Shown in pieces: positions 1 to 12,385 of a DNA stretch of 64,000 bases (position 1 is the stretch's first letter; every line of letters starts with the position of its first letter). Origin of the DNA: Acinetobacter sp. NIPH 298. GTDB taxonomy: Bacteria > Pseudomonadota > Gammaproteobacteria > Pseudomonadales > Moraxellaceae. The DNA lies in contig NZ_KB850054.1 in NCBI RefSeq assembly GCF_000369505.1, positions 62,001 through 126,000 of the forward strand, written 5' to 3'. A program made the translations under genes and the position numbers. Below the pieces are notes generated by a model, which saw only the letters and a list, made by a program, of their open reading frames with translations, searched no databases and was not told the DNA's origin.

Positions 1-2804
<2,804 letters not shown>

Positions 2805-3011
2805 AACACCCAAGCAGTTGTATATAAAGCATCAATTCGATTCATAAAACATCAATTCATCTTGATTTAGTGAAATAGCTAGATATAATGAACACCGTAA
2901 AAACAGACTTAATATACTAATCCGTTAATAACTCTTTGGTTCGTAAGTAAGGCACACACTGTGAAATTTAACTCACAACGTGATTAAGACCCCAAAGCAC
3001 CACAACAGTTT
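2805..3011 (+). other. 23S-5S internal transcribed spacer
   Basis: An AT-rich spacer of about 200 bases between the two rRNAs, of the length and sequence style seen in Acinetobacter rRNA operons. No tRNA cloverleaf is visible. It should be removed during rRNA processing. Confidence 0.8.
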
Positions 3012-3125
3012 GCTGGCGACAATAGCAAGAGTGAACCACCTGATCCCTTCCCGAACTCAGAAGTGAAACCTCTTCGCGCTGATGGTAGTGTGGCACTTGC
3101 CATGTGAGAGTAAGTCATCGCCAGC
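3012..3125 (+). rRNA. rrf: 5S ribosomal RNA
   Basis: The 5' segment GCTGGCGA pairs with the 3' segment TCGCCAGC to form the terminal helix I. The internal CCGAACTCAGAAGTGAAAC block is the universal bacterial 5S signature. It is the last gene of the rRNA operon and is followed at once by a terminator. Confidence 0.97.
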
Positions 3126-3135
3126 TTTTAAATCT

Positions 3136-3169
3136 AAACACCCCCAACCTAGCGGTTGGGGGTGTTTTT
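3136..3169 (+). terminator. Rho-independent terminator of the rRNA operon
   Basis: ACACCCCCAACC and GGTTGGGGGTGT form a 12-bp GC-rich stem with a TAGC loop, followed by TTTTATT. It lies 11 bases after the 5S gene. Confidence 0.93.
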
Positions 3170-3222
3170 ATTGGGGAGTGAAAAGTAAAATTATTAGTAG
3201 AAAAATAAACTAAACTTTAATC

Positions 3223-3768
3223 TTAGGTTTGAGTAAGCTCTTTTAGAATTGCTTCGTTAAATTGCGGAATGTCATCTGGGCAACGTGAGGTAATCAGAGG
3301 CCAGTCATTGGTGTTGCAGCGATGTACAGCTTCATTCACCCAATTCGCTCCTGCATTCTCAAGATCTAAGCGAATACTTTTATATGAGGTTAGATTCTTA
3401 TCTTTGATTCGCTCTGCATTGATTAGAACCCAAGGTGCATGACAAATTGCAGCAATAGGTTTTTTCTGATTAGTAAAATATTGAATAATTTTATGTGCTG
3501 TTTCATTGAGGCGAAGGCTATCTGCATTTACAGTACCGCCCGGAATGATCAAAATTTCATAATCTTCTGCTGAAACCTGATCTAAAGAAGTTTGAGGGGA
3601 ATAGCTAGGTCCTATTTCTTTATCACTTTTCACTGTTTGTACTGTTTGAGATGTCTCTGCGGCATGTATGACTTCAACCCCTTTAGTTTTTAAGAACTCA
3701 AGGGGCTGGATAAGTTCATCGTGTTCAACACCAAAATTTGAAGTTATAAATAATGCTTTTTTAGCCAT
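3223..3768 (-). CDS. DJ-1/PfpI family protein (YhbO-like)
   Basis: A 181-residue protein of the class I glutamine amidotransferase-like fold, the size of E. coli YhbO and Pyrococcus PfpI. It opens with KKALFITSNFGVEHDEL. The nucleophile elbow AAICHAPW (about residue 105-112) holds the family cysteine followed by the usual histidine, and the acidic partner residue lies in the early GVEHDEL segment. Relatives are described as stress proteins with deglycase, hydrolase or chaperone-like activity; the true substrate here is unknown. No signal peptide is present, so it should be cytoplasmic. It appears to be a single-gene unit: the next upstream gene on this strand is over 300 bases away. Confidence 0.88.
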   Translation of the reverse strand: MAKKALFITSNFGVEHDELIQPLEFLKTKGVEVIHAAETSQTVQTVKSDKEIGPSYSPQTSLDQVSAEDYEILIIPGGTVNADSLRLNETAHKIIQYFTNQKKPIAAICHAPWVLINAERIKDKNLTSYKSIRLDLENAGANWVNEAVHRCNTNDWPLITSRCPDDIPQFNEAILKELTQT

Positions 3769-4095
3769 CGTAGTTTCTCCTCGAGATTACTTTTAGTTAG
3801 GTTAGCAATGCAAAAGCGGGAGAAATGTAGTGCTTTAAGTGGCAGATTGTATCTTAAGAGACAAGATGTCTAGTTCTGTTACATCCTAATAAAAGTAATA
3901 AAAAAAGCCCCATCGTCCTGACGGGGCTTTTTCGTATTTAGTTTATTGTCGTTTATTTCCTATAAACAACCACTTCCTGTGGGTCTTGTTATTCTGAAGG
4001 AGACTTCCTGTCTCTGTATGCTTTGTATATTAAAGTGAATACGGGGCACTGTATATTCGTCAATAACCCCGATCCATGTAAGTTCAGGCTTACAG
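3769..4095. other. Gene-free interval with a bidirectional terminator
   Basis: 327 bases separate the FMN reductase stop from the DJ-1 gene start. The interval holds the hairpin at 3899-3936 and, to its right, a segment with two copies of ACTTCCTGT (near 3971 and 4004). The second copy sits in a small GAGAC/GTCTC hairpin. No credible reading frame is present. The left part should contain the DJ-1 gene promoter, but I could not pick a convincing -35/-10 pair. Confidence 0.5.
3899..3936 (-). terminator. Rho-independent terminator (works on either strand)
   Basis: AAAAAGCCCC and GGGGCTTTTT pair around a short inner GTC/GAC helix, with A and T runs on both sides. On the minus strand it could end the FMN reductase transcript, although it lies about 160 bases past that stop codon. 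Confidence 0.85.
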
Positions 4096-4638
4096 CTAAG
4101 CTGAATGATATTTCTGTAATTTCTCAACCATTCCTTTTAAACCTTTCACCTCAAACTCATTTGCTTCAAAGGTTTGTTCTTTATTACGTTTGAAAATATC
4201 CCGAATTTCTAAGGTCGCATTAGAATCAATCATGCCAAGTTGTGTACCCACCTGACGGATCTGATCAATTGAACGAGAGCCATTGGTTGAGCCATAACCG
4301 ATGTAAGCAGCAGGTTTACCTTGCCATTCCTTACCTAAGTAGTCCAATGCATTCTTAAGTGCTGGGCTATAACCATGATTATATTCAGGGCTAATCAAGA
4401 TAAAAGCATCAGCAGTCGCAATTTTATCGGCCCACTGTTGTTGTTTGGGTTGATCATAAATCCCTGAGGCAGGAGGGTGAGCACCTGCAAAAATAGGCAG
4501 ATCCCATTCTTTCAAGTCTACGATTTCTGTTTGGATGTTTTCCAATGAAAATGCTGTAATCGCCTGCTGTAGCCAATTAGCAACTTTAATCGCAGTGCGT
4601 CCTTCACGAACACTTCCAACAATAATATGAATGAGCAT
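4096..4638 (-). CDS. NAD(P)H-dependent FMN reductase family protein
   Basis: A 180-residue flavodoxin-fold protein of the NADPH-dependent FMN reductase family (ChrR/YieF/azoreductase type). The FMN phosphate loop is GSVREGR at residues 8-14, and the family signature SPEYNHGYSPALKNALDYLG lies near residues 83-102. Members reduce free or bound FMN, quinones, azo dyes or chromate with NAD(P)H. It could in principle supply reduced flavin to SsuD elsewhere in this window, but it is unlinked and no direct evidence supports that. Predicted cytoplasmic, single-gene unit. Confidence 0.9.
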   Translation of the reverse strand: MLIHIIVGSVREGRTAIKVANWLQQAITAFSLENIQTEIVDLKEWDLPIFAGAHPPASGIYDQPKQQQWADKIATADAFILISPEYNHGYSPALKNALDYLGKEWQGKPAAYIGYGSTNGSRSIDQIRQVGTQLGMIDSNATLEIRDIFKRNKEQTFEANEFEVKGLKGMVEKLQKYHSA

Positions 4639-4727
4639 TTATTAATTCCTATAATTTATTTGTTTGACGATTTAATTTTCACGAATATGAGAAGGTCTAA
4701 ATAATCTTATACTTATCTTGAGGGATA

Positions 4728-4754
4728 AAAAAAGCTCTCATTTGAGAGCTTTTG
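4728..4754 (-). terminator. Terminator of the ribF-ileS-lspA-fkpB operon
   Basis: On the minus strand AAAAGCTCTC, AAAT, GAGAGCTTTTTTT form a compact hairpin with a U tract only 2 bases beyond the fkpB stop codon. Confidence 0.9.
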
Positions 4755-4756
4755 TA

Positions 4757-5239
4757 TTACATCAGTTTAATGGCTTGCTGACCCGCAGGAGTGACTTTAA
4801 AGATTTCGACCTCAAAAGTAATGTTTTTCCCTGCCAGTGGGTGATTAAAATCGATCTCTGTGATGTCATCATTGACTGATTTCACGATACCAAACAAGCT
4901 TGCTTTGGCTTTATCTTCGAACTCAATCATATGACCAACGATTGGAGGTTGTTCAAACTTTACTGTATCAAAGGTTTGTATATTTTCAGGATTCCAAGGA
5001 CCAAAAGCATCTTCAGGTGGCAAATGTACGGTACGACGGTCGCCTGCACGTAAGCCAAATAAAGCCTTTTCAAATCCAGGTAACAAGTTACCATCACCAA
5101 TCACAAGACTAACCGGTTCTTCACGACCGCGTGTGTTGTCAATCTCAACGCCATTTTCAATCGAAACAGAAAAATGCAAATCGACCTTTGAGCCATCTTG
5201 GATACGGGTTTCTTCGTTTGGTTGGATAATGTCAGTCAT
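4757..5239 (-). CDS. fkpB: FKBP-type peptidyl-prolyl isomerase, SlpA/FkpB type
   Basis: A 160-residue SlyD/SlpA-class prolyl isomerase that catalyses cis-trans isomerisation at proline bonds and aids folding in the cytoplasm. It shows KVDLHFSVSIENGVEIDNT, LVIGDGNLLPGFEKALFGL and PPEDAFGPWNPE, then the insert-in-flap domain and a FKBP strand ending in ITFEVEIFKV. The ATG at 5239 was chosen because AAGGA sits 8 bases upstream within the last lspA codons; the lspA stop ends only one base before this start, so translation is probably coupled. Upstream in-frame starts would overlap lspA without a ribosome site. The linkage lspA-fkpB is widespread in Gammaproteobacteria. Confidence 0.93.
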   Translation of the reverse strand: MTDIIQPNEETRIQDGSKVDLHFSVSIENGVEIDNTRGREEPVSLVIGDGNLLPGFEKALFGLRAGDRRTVHLPPEDAFGPWNPENIQTFDTVKFEQPPIVGHMIEFEDKAKASLFGIVKSVNDDITEIDFNHPLAGKNITFEVEIFKVTPAGQQAIKLM

Positions 5240-5240
5240 G

Positions 5241-5771
5241 TTATGCATCCTTGTTTTGGTTGCGTTTCTTTTCAAGGAAGAAGGTATCAATCAATAGCAG
5301 AATAGTCCCTAAGGTAATGGCACTGTCTGCAATATTGAATGCTGGGAAGTGGCTGTTTTGATAGTAAACATGGATAAAGTCCACCACATAGCCCAAACTG
5401 ACGCGGTCAATTAAATTACCAAGCGCACCACCAAGAATCAATGCAATCGCCATCGGTAAAACGATCATTTTCTTCGGCATGCGCATCAGCCAGAAAATAA
5501 AAATGACTGAAACTAATGCTGCTAACGAGGTAAAAAAGTAGCGTTGCCATCCACCAGCATCAGATAAGAAACTAAATGCTGCGCCATAATTATGCAGTAA
5601 TGTCCAATTTAGAAAAGGCAATACTGGAATAGGATCTGCATAATTTAAATGCGAGCTCGCAATCCATTTGGTCCATTGATCCAACACGATGGCAAGGAGT
5701 GAAAGTCCAAGCCAAAGTAGATTGTGTGGGTAAAATTGGAACAAGCCCGTTTTGGTTTGTGAATTAGGCAT
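5241..5771 (-). CDS. lspA: Lipoprotein signal peptidase (signal peptidase II)
   Basis: A 176-residue inner-membrane aspartic protease that removes signal peptides from diacylglyceryl prolipoproteins. Four hydrophobic segments are visible. The conserved blocks are [28 protein letters not shown] (first catalytic Asp) and [18 protein letters not shown] (second catalytic Asp), at normal spacing and with a normal total length. Its start overlaps the end of ileS by 8 bases, so the two are co-translated. Clients inside this window include the SsuA lipoproteins, Wza and the small lipoprotein before phospholipase C. Confidence 0.96.
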   Translation of the reverse strand: MPNSQTKTGLFQFYPHNLLWLGLSLLAIVLDQWTKWIASSHLNYADPIPVLPFLNWTLLHNYGAAFSFLSDAGGWQRYFFTSLAALVSVIFIFWLMRMPKKMIVLPMAIALILGGALGNLIDRVSLGYVVDFIHVYYQNSHFPAFNIADSAITLGTILLLIDTFFLEKKRNQNKDA

Positions 5772-8601
5772 ACTTTCTCACTTCGCCACTGCCAGTGACG
5801 TTGACGATACAGCGGGAGCATAAACCAGCATGACCAACATGTGTATTTACATCAGGCAATACATGCCAGCAACGTACACATTTTTCACCTTCAGCAGCCG
5901 AAATTCGAACACGTAAACCTGCAAGGTCTGTGCTTTCACCTTGCTCAGCATAAGGGTGAACGATGACTTGTGAGGTAATCAAGACGAAACGAAGTTCGTT
6001 AGCCAATTGGTTTAATACTTTTTCTAGCGCTTCATCTGCCCAAAGTTCAACTTTAGCAGATAAGTTACTGCCCACCAGTTTAGCGTTACGTGCTGCTTCG
6101 ATCTGTTTATTTACTGCTGACTTTACGCTAATCAATGTTTGCCAATCTGCTTCAGTGATTTGTCTTTCAGCTGAGGCAACAGGGATGTCGTACCATTCAG
6201 CGGTGAACACGTATTTTTCAGTTTGTTCTGGAATCAGTGACCAAGCTTCTTGCGCAGTAAAGCTCAAGATAGGAGACATCCAGCGGACAAAGGCCTGAAC
6301 GATATGATACAGCGCAGTTTGAGCAGATAGACGAGCTTGTGAATCGGCTTTAGTGGTGTATTGACGATCTTTGATGATGTCGAGATAGAAACCACCCAAA
6401 TCGTTAATACAGAACGTGGTTAATGCGCTACACACCGCATGGAAGTTCATTTCTTCATAAGCTGCAACAATGGTTTTTTGTACGTCGTGAGCACGTTGTA
6501 AAATATATTGATCAAGCTCGATCAATTGGTTTACAGGGAGCGCATCGGTACTTGGTTTAAAACCATTTAAGTTGGCAAGTAAGAAACGTAAGGTATTACG
6601 AATACGGCGATAGCTATCGCTGACACGACTAAAGATCTCTTTACTCGCTGCGATTTCATAGCGGTAGTCGCTTGATGCAACATACAGACGTAAGCCATCT
6701 GCACCCAATTGCTTGATGATTTCTTCTAATGGAATGTAATTCCCCAATGATTTAGAGAGTTTACGACCATTTTCATCAACCGTGAAACCATGCGTTAGCA
6801 ATGCTTTGTAGGGTGCACGATTATGGGTTGCGATTGAGGTGAGTAGCGAAGATTGGAACCAGCCACGATGTTGGTCTGAACCTTCTAGATATAAATCAGC
6901 AGGACATTCCAGTTCTTCACGCTGCTCAAGAACTGCATAGTGTGTCGTACCTGAATCGAACCAAACATCTAAGGTGTCGCGAATAGCATTATATTGTTCA
7001 GCATCTGCACCAATGAAGTCTTTGGCTTCACGATTAAACCAAGCATCAATGCCTTCTTGCTCGATCAGTTTTGCAACTTCCTCGATCAATTCAGGGGTGC
7101 GAGGATGTAATTCATTGGTGTCTTTATGCACGAAGAATGGGATTGGAACACCCCAAGTCCGTTGACGAGAGATACACCAGTCTGGACGGCCATCAATCAT
7201 TGACTCAATACGGCTCTTACCCCAACTTGGTACGAACTCAATGTCATTCTCGATTGCATTGAGTGCTTTACTACGCAAGTTTTCTTGATCCATGCTAATG
7301 AACCATTGCGGTGTCGCACGGAAGATAATCGGCGTTTTATGACGCCAGCAATGTGGGTAGCTGTGTTTGATCGGTTGATGCGCCCACAAACGACCTGTCG
7401 CCCCTAAAGCTTCAATGATTTTTGGATTGGCTTTATAGATGTGCTCGCCAGCAAAGATAGGGGCAGTCGGTAAATACACACCATTGCCACCCACAGGGTT
7501 ATCGACTTTAAGGTTATATTGTAAGCCGACTTTATAGTCATCCACACCATGTCCAGGTGCAGTGTGTACCGCCCCTGTACCGCTGGTTGCAATAACGTGC
7601 TCACCTAAAATGATTGGAACTTGACGATCTACCAGTAATGGATGCTGAAGCAACAAGTTTTCAAGTTTGTTACCAGTAAAATCAGCCAAAACAACAGGAT
7701 GCTCAAGCTTGTAACGCTCAATCGCCGATTCGACTAAATCTTTGGCCAAAATAAAGTTTTGCTTAGCGCGATCAGTGCTGACCTGAACCAACTGGTAGTC
7801 AATTTCAGCGTGTAATGCCACAGCTTGGTTGGCAGGCAAGGTCCACGGTGTGGTAGTCCAAATCACGATATCAGTCACGTCTTGGACTTCTACACCTAGA
7901 CGCGCACTTAAATCCTTGAGATCAACAACGGTAAAACCAACGTCAATTGCATCAGATTTTTTATCTTCGTATTCAACTTCAGCTTCAGCAAGTGCAGAGC
8001 CACAGTCCATACACCAGTTCACGGGCTTTAAACCCGGCTGTACGTGACCATTTTTTTGAATTTGACCTAAAGCACGCACAATATCGGCTTCTTGCTTAAA
8101 GTTCATGGTTAGATAGGGATTATCCCAATCACCTAACACACCTAAGCGTTTAAAATCAGCGCGTTGTATATCGATTTGTTGTTGTGCATATTCACGGCAG
8201 TGCTTACGGAACGTCGCAGCATCCACTTTCTCACCGACTTTACCGACTTTTTCTTCAACTTTAAGTTCGATCGGTAAACCGTGGCAGTCCCAACCGGGTA
8301 CATAAGGCGCATCAAAACCTGCCAAAGTACGACTTTTGACGATAATGTCTTTAAGCACCTTGTTGACGGCGTGACCTAAGTGAATGGTACCGTTCGCATA
8401 CGGAGGGCCATCATGCAAAATATATTTTTTCTTACCAATACGCGATGCACGAATCTGCTGATAAATGTTGTCGGCATACCACTCTTCTAACCATTTGGCT
8501 TCACGCACAGCCAAATTTGCCTTCATGGCAAATTGAGTGTCAGGCAAATTGAGTGTGGTTTTATAATCCACTGCATTTTCAGGAGTTTGCTTATCGCTCA
8601 T
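5764..8601 (-). CDS. ileS: Isoleucyl-tRNA synthetase
   Basis: A 945-residue class Ia aminoacyl-tRNA synthetase that charges tRNA-Ile. The HIGH-type motif is [12 protein letters not shown] near residue 65 and the KMSKS-type loop is [10 protein letters not shown] near residue 610. An intact editing domain contains [12 protein letters not shown]. The C-terminus has the bacterial zinc knuckle CVRCWH...CSRC. Length and domain order match the eubacterial type-1 enzyme. It lies in a ribF-ileS-lspA-fkpB operon. No T-box is expected in this phylum and none was seen. Confidence 0.98.
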   Translation of the reverse strand: MSDKQTPENAVDYKTTLNLPDTQFAMKANLAVREAKWLEEWYADNIYQQIRASRIGKKKYILHDGPPYANGTIHLGHAVNKVLKDIIVKSRTLAGFDAPYVPGWDCHGLPIELKVEEKVGKVGEKVDAATFRKHCREYAQQQIDIQRADFKRLGVLGDWDNPYLTMNFKQEADIVRALGQIQKNGHVQPGLKPVNWCMDCGSALAEAEVEYEDKKSDAIDVGFTVVDLKDLSARLGVEVQDVTDIVIWTTTPWTLPANQAVALHAEIDYQLVQVSTDRAKQNFILAKDLVESAIERYKLEHPVVLADFTGNKLENLLLQHPLLVDRQVPIILGEHVIATSGTGAVHTAPGHGVDDYKVGLQYNLKVDNPVGGNGVYLPTAPIFAGEHIYKANPKIIEALGATGRLWAHQPIKHSYPHCWRHKTPIIFRATPQWFISMDQENLRSKALNAIENDIEFVPSWGKSRIESMIDGRPDWCISRQRTWGVPIPFFVHKDTNELHPRTPELIEEVAKLIEQEGIDAWFNREAKDFIGADAEQYNAIRDTLDVWFDSGTTHYAVLEQREELECPADLYLEGSDQHRGWFQSSLLTSIATHNRAPYKALLTHGFTVDENGRKLSKSLGNYIPLEEIIKQLGADGLRLYVASSDYRYEIAASKEIFSRVSDSYRRIRNTLRFLLANLNGFKPSTDALPVNQLIELDQYILQRAHDVQKTIVAAYEEMNFHAVCSALTTFCINDLGGFYLDIIKDRQYTTKADSQARLSAQTALYHIVQAFVRWMSPILSFTAQEAWSLIPEQTEKYVFTAEWYDIPVASAERQITEADWQTLISVKSAVNKQIEAARNAKLVGSNLSAKVELWADEALEKVLNQLANELRFVLITSQVIVHPYAEQGESTDLAGLRVRISAAEGEKCVRCWHVLPDVNTHVGHAGLCSRCIVNVTGSGEVRKYA

Positions 8602-8654
8602 GCAAGTTGTCTTCCAGTTTGATCAGTCTAAACTGACAGGTTTTACAATTAAAT

Positions 8655-9656
8655 TTAAAAAGGAAATTCTGGTGTACGCTTACGATAATCTCGTAACTGC
8701 TGTACATCATCATCAATTCCAGCTTTGAGTGCTTCAAGCGAAGGATAATTCAGTTCACCATGTAAATAGTGAAGAAAGGTTACCCGCATTAATAAGCCAT
8801 ACAGATTAGCAGAAACATCGGGGAAATGTACCTCTAATCGCCATTCAGGTTGAGCTTGTTGAATTGCAGGGCGTGTCCCCACATGACCTGCACCAAACAA
8901 ACTGTCACCTTGGTATCCTGCAATACCATTTAACGCAGGATCTGCATGTTTTATTTTTGCTGCAAGTGAAGCATTTTCACATACGACATCTACAGCATAA
9001 ATCCCACTTAAACACGGTTTATGGCGGTTTAAGCGGACATTAATCGTTGGGAAATCAAGCGTACGTCCGATTTGATCACCGTATTGCACACGACCTGTGA
9101 TGCTATAAGGGCGACCCAGTAACTTTGCTGCTAATGCGAGATCACCTTCTTGTAAGACTTGACGAATACGGGTTGAACTAACACGGTCACCATTTAAGGC
9201 AACGGTATTAAGGTTGATCACATCAAAACCATAATCGCGTAAAAAACTGCTATTGCCTTGACGATCTTTGCCAAAATGAAAGTCATCGCCTAACACCAAG
9301 CTTTGGGCATTGAGTTTGAGTTTGAGTAATTCAGCGAATTCAGTGGCGTTTAAACTTCTAAAATAATGATTAAATTTGGCCACAGCAATATAGTCGACGC
9401 CCAGCTCTGTTAAATATTCTACTTTTTCGCGTAGAGAGCTAATACGTGGTGGCGCATCATAGCCTTTAAAAAATTCGAGGGGTTGCGGCTCAAAAATCAT
9501 CACTAATGTTTTTAAGCCTTTGGCTGCTGCCAACGTTTTAAGTTGAGCAATCATCGCTTGATGCCCTAAATGGACACCATCAAAATTGCCAATCGTTACC
9601 GCAGTCGGCGGTAACTGAAAATCTGGCGATAAAGCGTTGAGACGAAGCAACTTCAT
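8655..9656 (-). CDS. ribF: Bifunctional riboflavin kinase / FAD synthetase
   Basis: Converts riboflavin to FMN and then FAD. The N-terminal adenylyltransferase domain shows VTIGNFDGVHLGHQAMI (HxGH nucleotide-binding motif) and SSTRIRQVLQEGDL; the C-terminal kinase domain contains GRTLDFPTINV and the GELNYPSLEALKAGI ending. I chose the ATG at 9656 (333 residues), which matches the family N-terminus; an in-frame TTG at 9683 would add nine residues but has no better ribosome site. First gene of the ribF-ileS-lspA-fkpB unit, with 53 bases to ileS. Confidence 0.95.
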   Translation of the reverse strand: MKLLRLNALSPDFQLPPTAVTIGNFDGVHLGHQAMIAQLKTLAAAKGLKTLVMIFEPQPLEFFKGYDAPPRISSLREKVEYLTELGVDYIAVAKFNHYFRSLNATEFAELLKLKLNAQSLVLGDDFHFGKDRQGNSSFLRDYGFDVINLNTVALNGDRVSSTRIRQVLQEGDLALAAKLLGRPYSITGRVQYGDQIGRTLDFPTINVRLNRHKPCLSGIYAVDVVCENASLAAKIKHADPALNGIAGYQGDSLFGAGHVGTRPAIQQAQPEWRLEVHFPDVSANLYGLLMRVTFLHYLHGELNYPSLEALKAGIDDDVQQLRDYRKRTPEFPF

Positions 9657-9766
9657 GGGCGTTAAATTCAGCGAATTTTGCAAAGGCTGTATTTTGCCAT
9701 ATTCTCAGCGTTTCGTCTTGTTGTTGTGTTTTTATACAAGATATTTTCAATATTTAAGAACTATAT

Positions 9767-9781
9767 ATCAATTAAATTGAT
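9767..9781. promoter_or_regulatory. 15-bp palindrome upstream of the TDT transporter gene
   Basis: ATCAATTAAATTGAT is a perfect palindrome about 85 bases before the transporter start, and a partial copy (AAATCAATTTTT) follows near 9797. It lies between two divergent genes and could be an operator, but in such AT-rich sequence it may be chance. Confidence 0.3.
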
Positions 9782-9863
9782 CTATTAAATAAAAATAAAT
9801 CAATTTTTCTTATTAATAAGTTAGACTAAGATTCTCTTATCGTCGCTTTACTTAGAGCTAAAG

Positions 9864-10997
9864 ATGAAAAAGCCATTTTACCAGTTACAACAGAGCAGAG
9901 ATGTGATTCGTCATTTTACCCCGAACTGGTTTACTGCAACCATGGGAACGGGGGTGGTGGCAATGATTTTAGCACAGTTACCTTTTGCGTCATCGCTCAT
10001 GTTTATGCTGGCGACCAAATTATGGCAGTTCAATATTCTGTTATTTAGCACTTTTAGTGTTCTCTATATCTTACGTTGGATTCTGTTTCCAGCAGAAGCC
10101 AAGCAGATTTTCACGCATCCCAATATGAGCTTATTTTTGGGTGCAATTCCGATGGGCTTGGCAACCATAGCCAATGGTTTTCTCAGTTTTGGTACAGCGT
10201 TATATGGTGATATTGCTATTCAAATTGCACAGTATCTTTGGTACATCGATGTGTTCCTTGCGGTTGTGATTGCGTGGCTCGTGCCATTTTGTATGTTTAG
10301 CTGTCAAGATCATCATTTACATCGTATGACAGCAGTTTGGTTATTACCCATTGTGGCGTGTGAGGTTGCAGCAAGCTCTGCGGGTCTGTTAGTACAACAT
10401 TTGGCAGCAGATCAACATGCTTTTTATATTTTGATCACGGGTTATGTGTTGTGGGGAATTTCTGTTTTACCTGCTTTTGCAGTATTGACGATTTTGATGT
10501 TGCGCTTGGCTTTGCATCAACTACCTGAGAAAGAAGTGGCGATCTCAAGTTGGTTGTGTTTAGGACCGATTGGCACAGGGGCGTTGGCATTACTTTTATT
10601 GGGTGAGCAAGCACCACGGATTATGCAAGCCATGGGTTTTGAAAGCTTAGCAATATTATTGCCAGCTCTTGGGATTGTGGCGAGTCTAGTTTTGTTAGGC
10701 TTTGGAGTGTGGTGGTTCGGTATCGCCATTTTAACCACACTGAGACATGCGCGAACTGGCATTCCATTTAACTTAGGGTGGTGGGGTCTGACCTTTCCAT
10801 TTGGGGTCTTTATCTTAGCGATCTTTAATTTGGCACATCAGTTACATATTGATGCGCTACAGTATGTTGCTGTGGTTTTAAGTCTACTTTTAGTTGGCTT
10901 ATGGGCTTTGGTAATGAAGAAAACAGTGGCGGGCGCATATAGTGGCCAATTATTTTTCTCTCCATGCTTGGTCGCATTGCAGCAGAAGATGCAATAA
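9864..10997 (+). CDS. TDT (TehA/SLAC1) family membrane transporter
   Basis: A 377-residue protein with about ten hydrophobic segments, belonging to the tellurite-resistance/dicarboxylate transporter family. The opening FTPNWFTATMGTGVVAMIL is the family signature, followed by repeated helical hairpins and a late AILTTLRHARTGIPFNLGWW segment. Family members move C4-dicarboxylates (Mae1), anions (SLAC1) or sulfite (Ssu1); the substrate cannot be read from sequence. It is transcribed alone, divergent from ribF, and ends at a clear terminator. Confidence 0.88.
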   Translation: MKKPFYQLQQSRDVIRHFTPNWFTATMGTGVVAMILAQLPFASSLMFMLATKLWQFNILLFSTFSVLYILRWILFPAEAKQIFTHPNMSLFLGAIPMGLATIANGFLSFGTALYGDIAIQIAQYLWYIDVFLAVVIAWLVPFCMFSCQDHHLHRMTAVWLLPIVACEVAASSAGLLVQHLAADQHAFYILITGYVLWGISVLPAFAVLTILMLRLALHQLPEKEVAISSWLCLGPIGTGALALLLLGEQAPRIMQAMGFESLAILLPALGIVASLVLLGFGVWWFGIAILTTLRHARTGIPFNLGWWGLTFPFGVFILAIFNLAHQLHIDALQYVAVVLSLLLVGLWALVMKKTVAGAYSGQLFFSPCLVALQQKMQ

Positions 10998-11002
10998 TAT
11001 TT

Positions 11003-11030
11003 GAGCTGTGGCAGACCACGGCTTTTTTTA
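11003..11030 (+). terminator. Rho-independent terminator after the TDT transporter gene
   Basis: AGCTGTGG and CCACGGCT (one G-U pair) with a CAGA loop, followed by TTTTTTT, 6 bases past the stop codon. Confidence 0.85.
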
Positions 11031-11069
11031 TATATGGTTTTCAATTTCACCTAAAACGAGTTCTAGTGT

Positions 11070-11651
11070 ATGCGTGCTGATGTTGCCTTGATTATGGCTT
11101 TGCCAAATGAATCTAAAGGTCTGTTTGAACAGGCGGGGATTGATGTTCATTACAGCGGAATTGGCAAAATCAATGCGGCATTTAAAGCCTTTGAAGTGAT
11201 TCAGAAAACAGGATGTAAGACTTTAATTAACTTAGGTAGTGCGGGAAGTTCGCATTTTAATGCACATAGTCTGGTTGAAGTAACCACATTTGTGCAGCGG
11301 GATATGGATGTATCTCCCTTAGGTTTTGCGGTGGGTGTCACGCCAATGGATGATGATATTCCTGCCGAAATTCATGCACAGCCCCATTTTGAGTATTTAC
11401 CCAAAGGGATTTGTGGAACGGGAGACTCCTTCGAAACAGGGCAGCCGAAAGTAAGCTGTAATTTAGTGGATATGGAAGGCTATGCCTTGGCAAAAGTCTG
11501 CCGTAAGTTGGATGTGCGTTTGATTTCAGTCAAATATATTACCGATGGTGCGGATGATACGGCCCATCTAGATTGGGAAGAGAACTTACTCTTGGGTGCT
11601 CAAAAGTTATTGGCTTTGTATCAGGCACATTTTTTAAATGAAAAAGTTTAA
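11070..11651 (+). CDS. Nucleoside phosphorylase/nucleosidase family protein (MTA/SAH nucleosidase-like)
   Basis: A 193-residue protein of the PNP/UDP phosphorylase superfamily. It has the opening VALIMALPNES, the glycine-rich strand INLGSAGS near residue 65, and VDMEGYALAKV near residue 143, which is the purine/ribose-binding element of 5'-methylthioadenosine/S-adenosylhomocysteine nucleosidases. A SVKYITDGADD segment supplies the acidic residue expected for N7 protonation. It is some 35-40 residues shorter than E. coli Pfs, so exact substrate specificity is uncertain; hydrolysis of an adenine nucleoside is the best guess. Probably cytoplasmic, alone in its unit. Confidence 0.8.
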   Translation: MRADVALIMALPNESKGLFEQAGIDVHYSGIGKINAAFKAFEVIQKTGCKTLINLGSAGSSHFNAHSLVEVTTFVQRDMDVSPLGFAVGVTPMDDDIPAEIHAQPHFEYLPKGICGTGDSFETGQPKVSCNLVDMEGYALAKVCRKLDVRLISVKYITDGADDTAHLDWEENLLLGAQKLLALYQAHFLNEKV

Positions 11652-11812
11652 CCCTTTAGTATGTATGGGTAAACCTTGTATTTTTTATAAGTTAATGAAA
11701 AACATATAATTATTTTCCTTTAAATTCGCATAACGACCATTATCTTAAATATTAAAACTACACGAAATGGCACATATGATATAAATATGAATAGAATTGG
11801 AGATTGAATACT

Positions 11813-12214
11813 GTGTTTGAAAACTTTAATAGAAATATAACTTTTTTAGGCGAAGAGATATATGACCCTAATTCATTTATAGGTTTGTGGCTCGATGAAG
11901 GTGTTTGGTCTGATCTTGAATACTGGAAATTAGAAAAGGATTTATTAAGTATCAATTTTCATTATCCAAAGAATACACCGATTCCTCGAAATATTTTATG
12001 GGGTGTTATGAGGATCACGCAATTAATGATTGTTTCTGATTGGGATAAATTTTCTATTTTTAAAGAACATGAATTATATACACTAGATGAAGATTGGGGA
12101 ATTCCAACTATTTTTGATAGATATGAAAGATTTAAATATTTATTAGAAATTTTATTTACTGATGAAACAGATCTAGATGACATAGATTTTGGATATAGTT
12201 TCAAAGCCAATTAG
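11813..12214 (+). CDS. Orphan immunity-protein-like hypothetical protein
   Basis: A 133-residue acidic, aromatic-rich cytoplasmic protein. The GTG at 11813 was chosen because GGAG lies ten bases upstream; a TTG at 11804 would sit almost on top of that site. The sequence FLGEEIYDPNSFIGLWLDEG, the EYWKLEKDLL helix and the late RFKYLLEILF helix resemble small immunity proteins of polymorphic toxin systems (I am reminded of the Imm41 family, from memory and unverified). No toxin gene, repeat cassette or adhesin is adjacent. Base composition is clearly more AT-rich than its neighbours, consistent with transfer. Confidence 0.55.
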   Translation: MFENFNRNITFLGEEIYDPNSFIGLWLDEGVWSDLEYWKLEKDLLSINFHYPKNTPIPRNILWGVMRITQLMIVSDWDKFSIFKEHELYTLDEDWGIPTIFDRYERFKYLLEILFTDETDLDDIDFGYSFKAN

Positions 12215-12262
12215 AGGCATTAACATACTACGCCTTATACGAAATAATTGAAGTTTTATCTC

Positions 12263-12300
12263 AAAACCGTTTCAGTGTTCTGAGCACTGAAATGGTTTTT
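12263..12300 (+). terminator. Terminator after the immunity-like gene
   Basis: AAAACC/GGTTTT and TTTCAGTG/CACTGAAA pair with one internal mismatch around a 7-base loop, followed by a short T run, about 50 bases past the stop codon. Confidence 0.85.
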
Positions 12301-12313
12301 ATTACGCATACAA

Positions 12314-12346
12314 TAAAAAAAAGCGACTATCAAAGTCGCTTTTTTA
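12314..12346. terminator. Bidirectional terminator between convergent genes
   Basis: AAGCGACT, ATCAA, AGTCGCTT with A and T runs on either side. On the minus strand it would end the RutR-like regulator transcript, whose stop is 40 bases to the right. Confidence 0.85.
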
Positions 12347-12385
12347 TTTCAATCGCTAAAATTAAGGCTTTTAACTAAAGAAAAT

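Noticed and set aside
2805..3011. A tRNA gene in the 23S-5S spacer
   Set aside because: No cloverleaf, T-loop (GGTTCRANTCC) or acceptor pairing was found.
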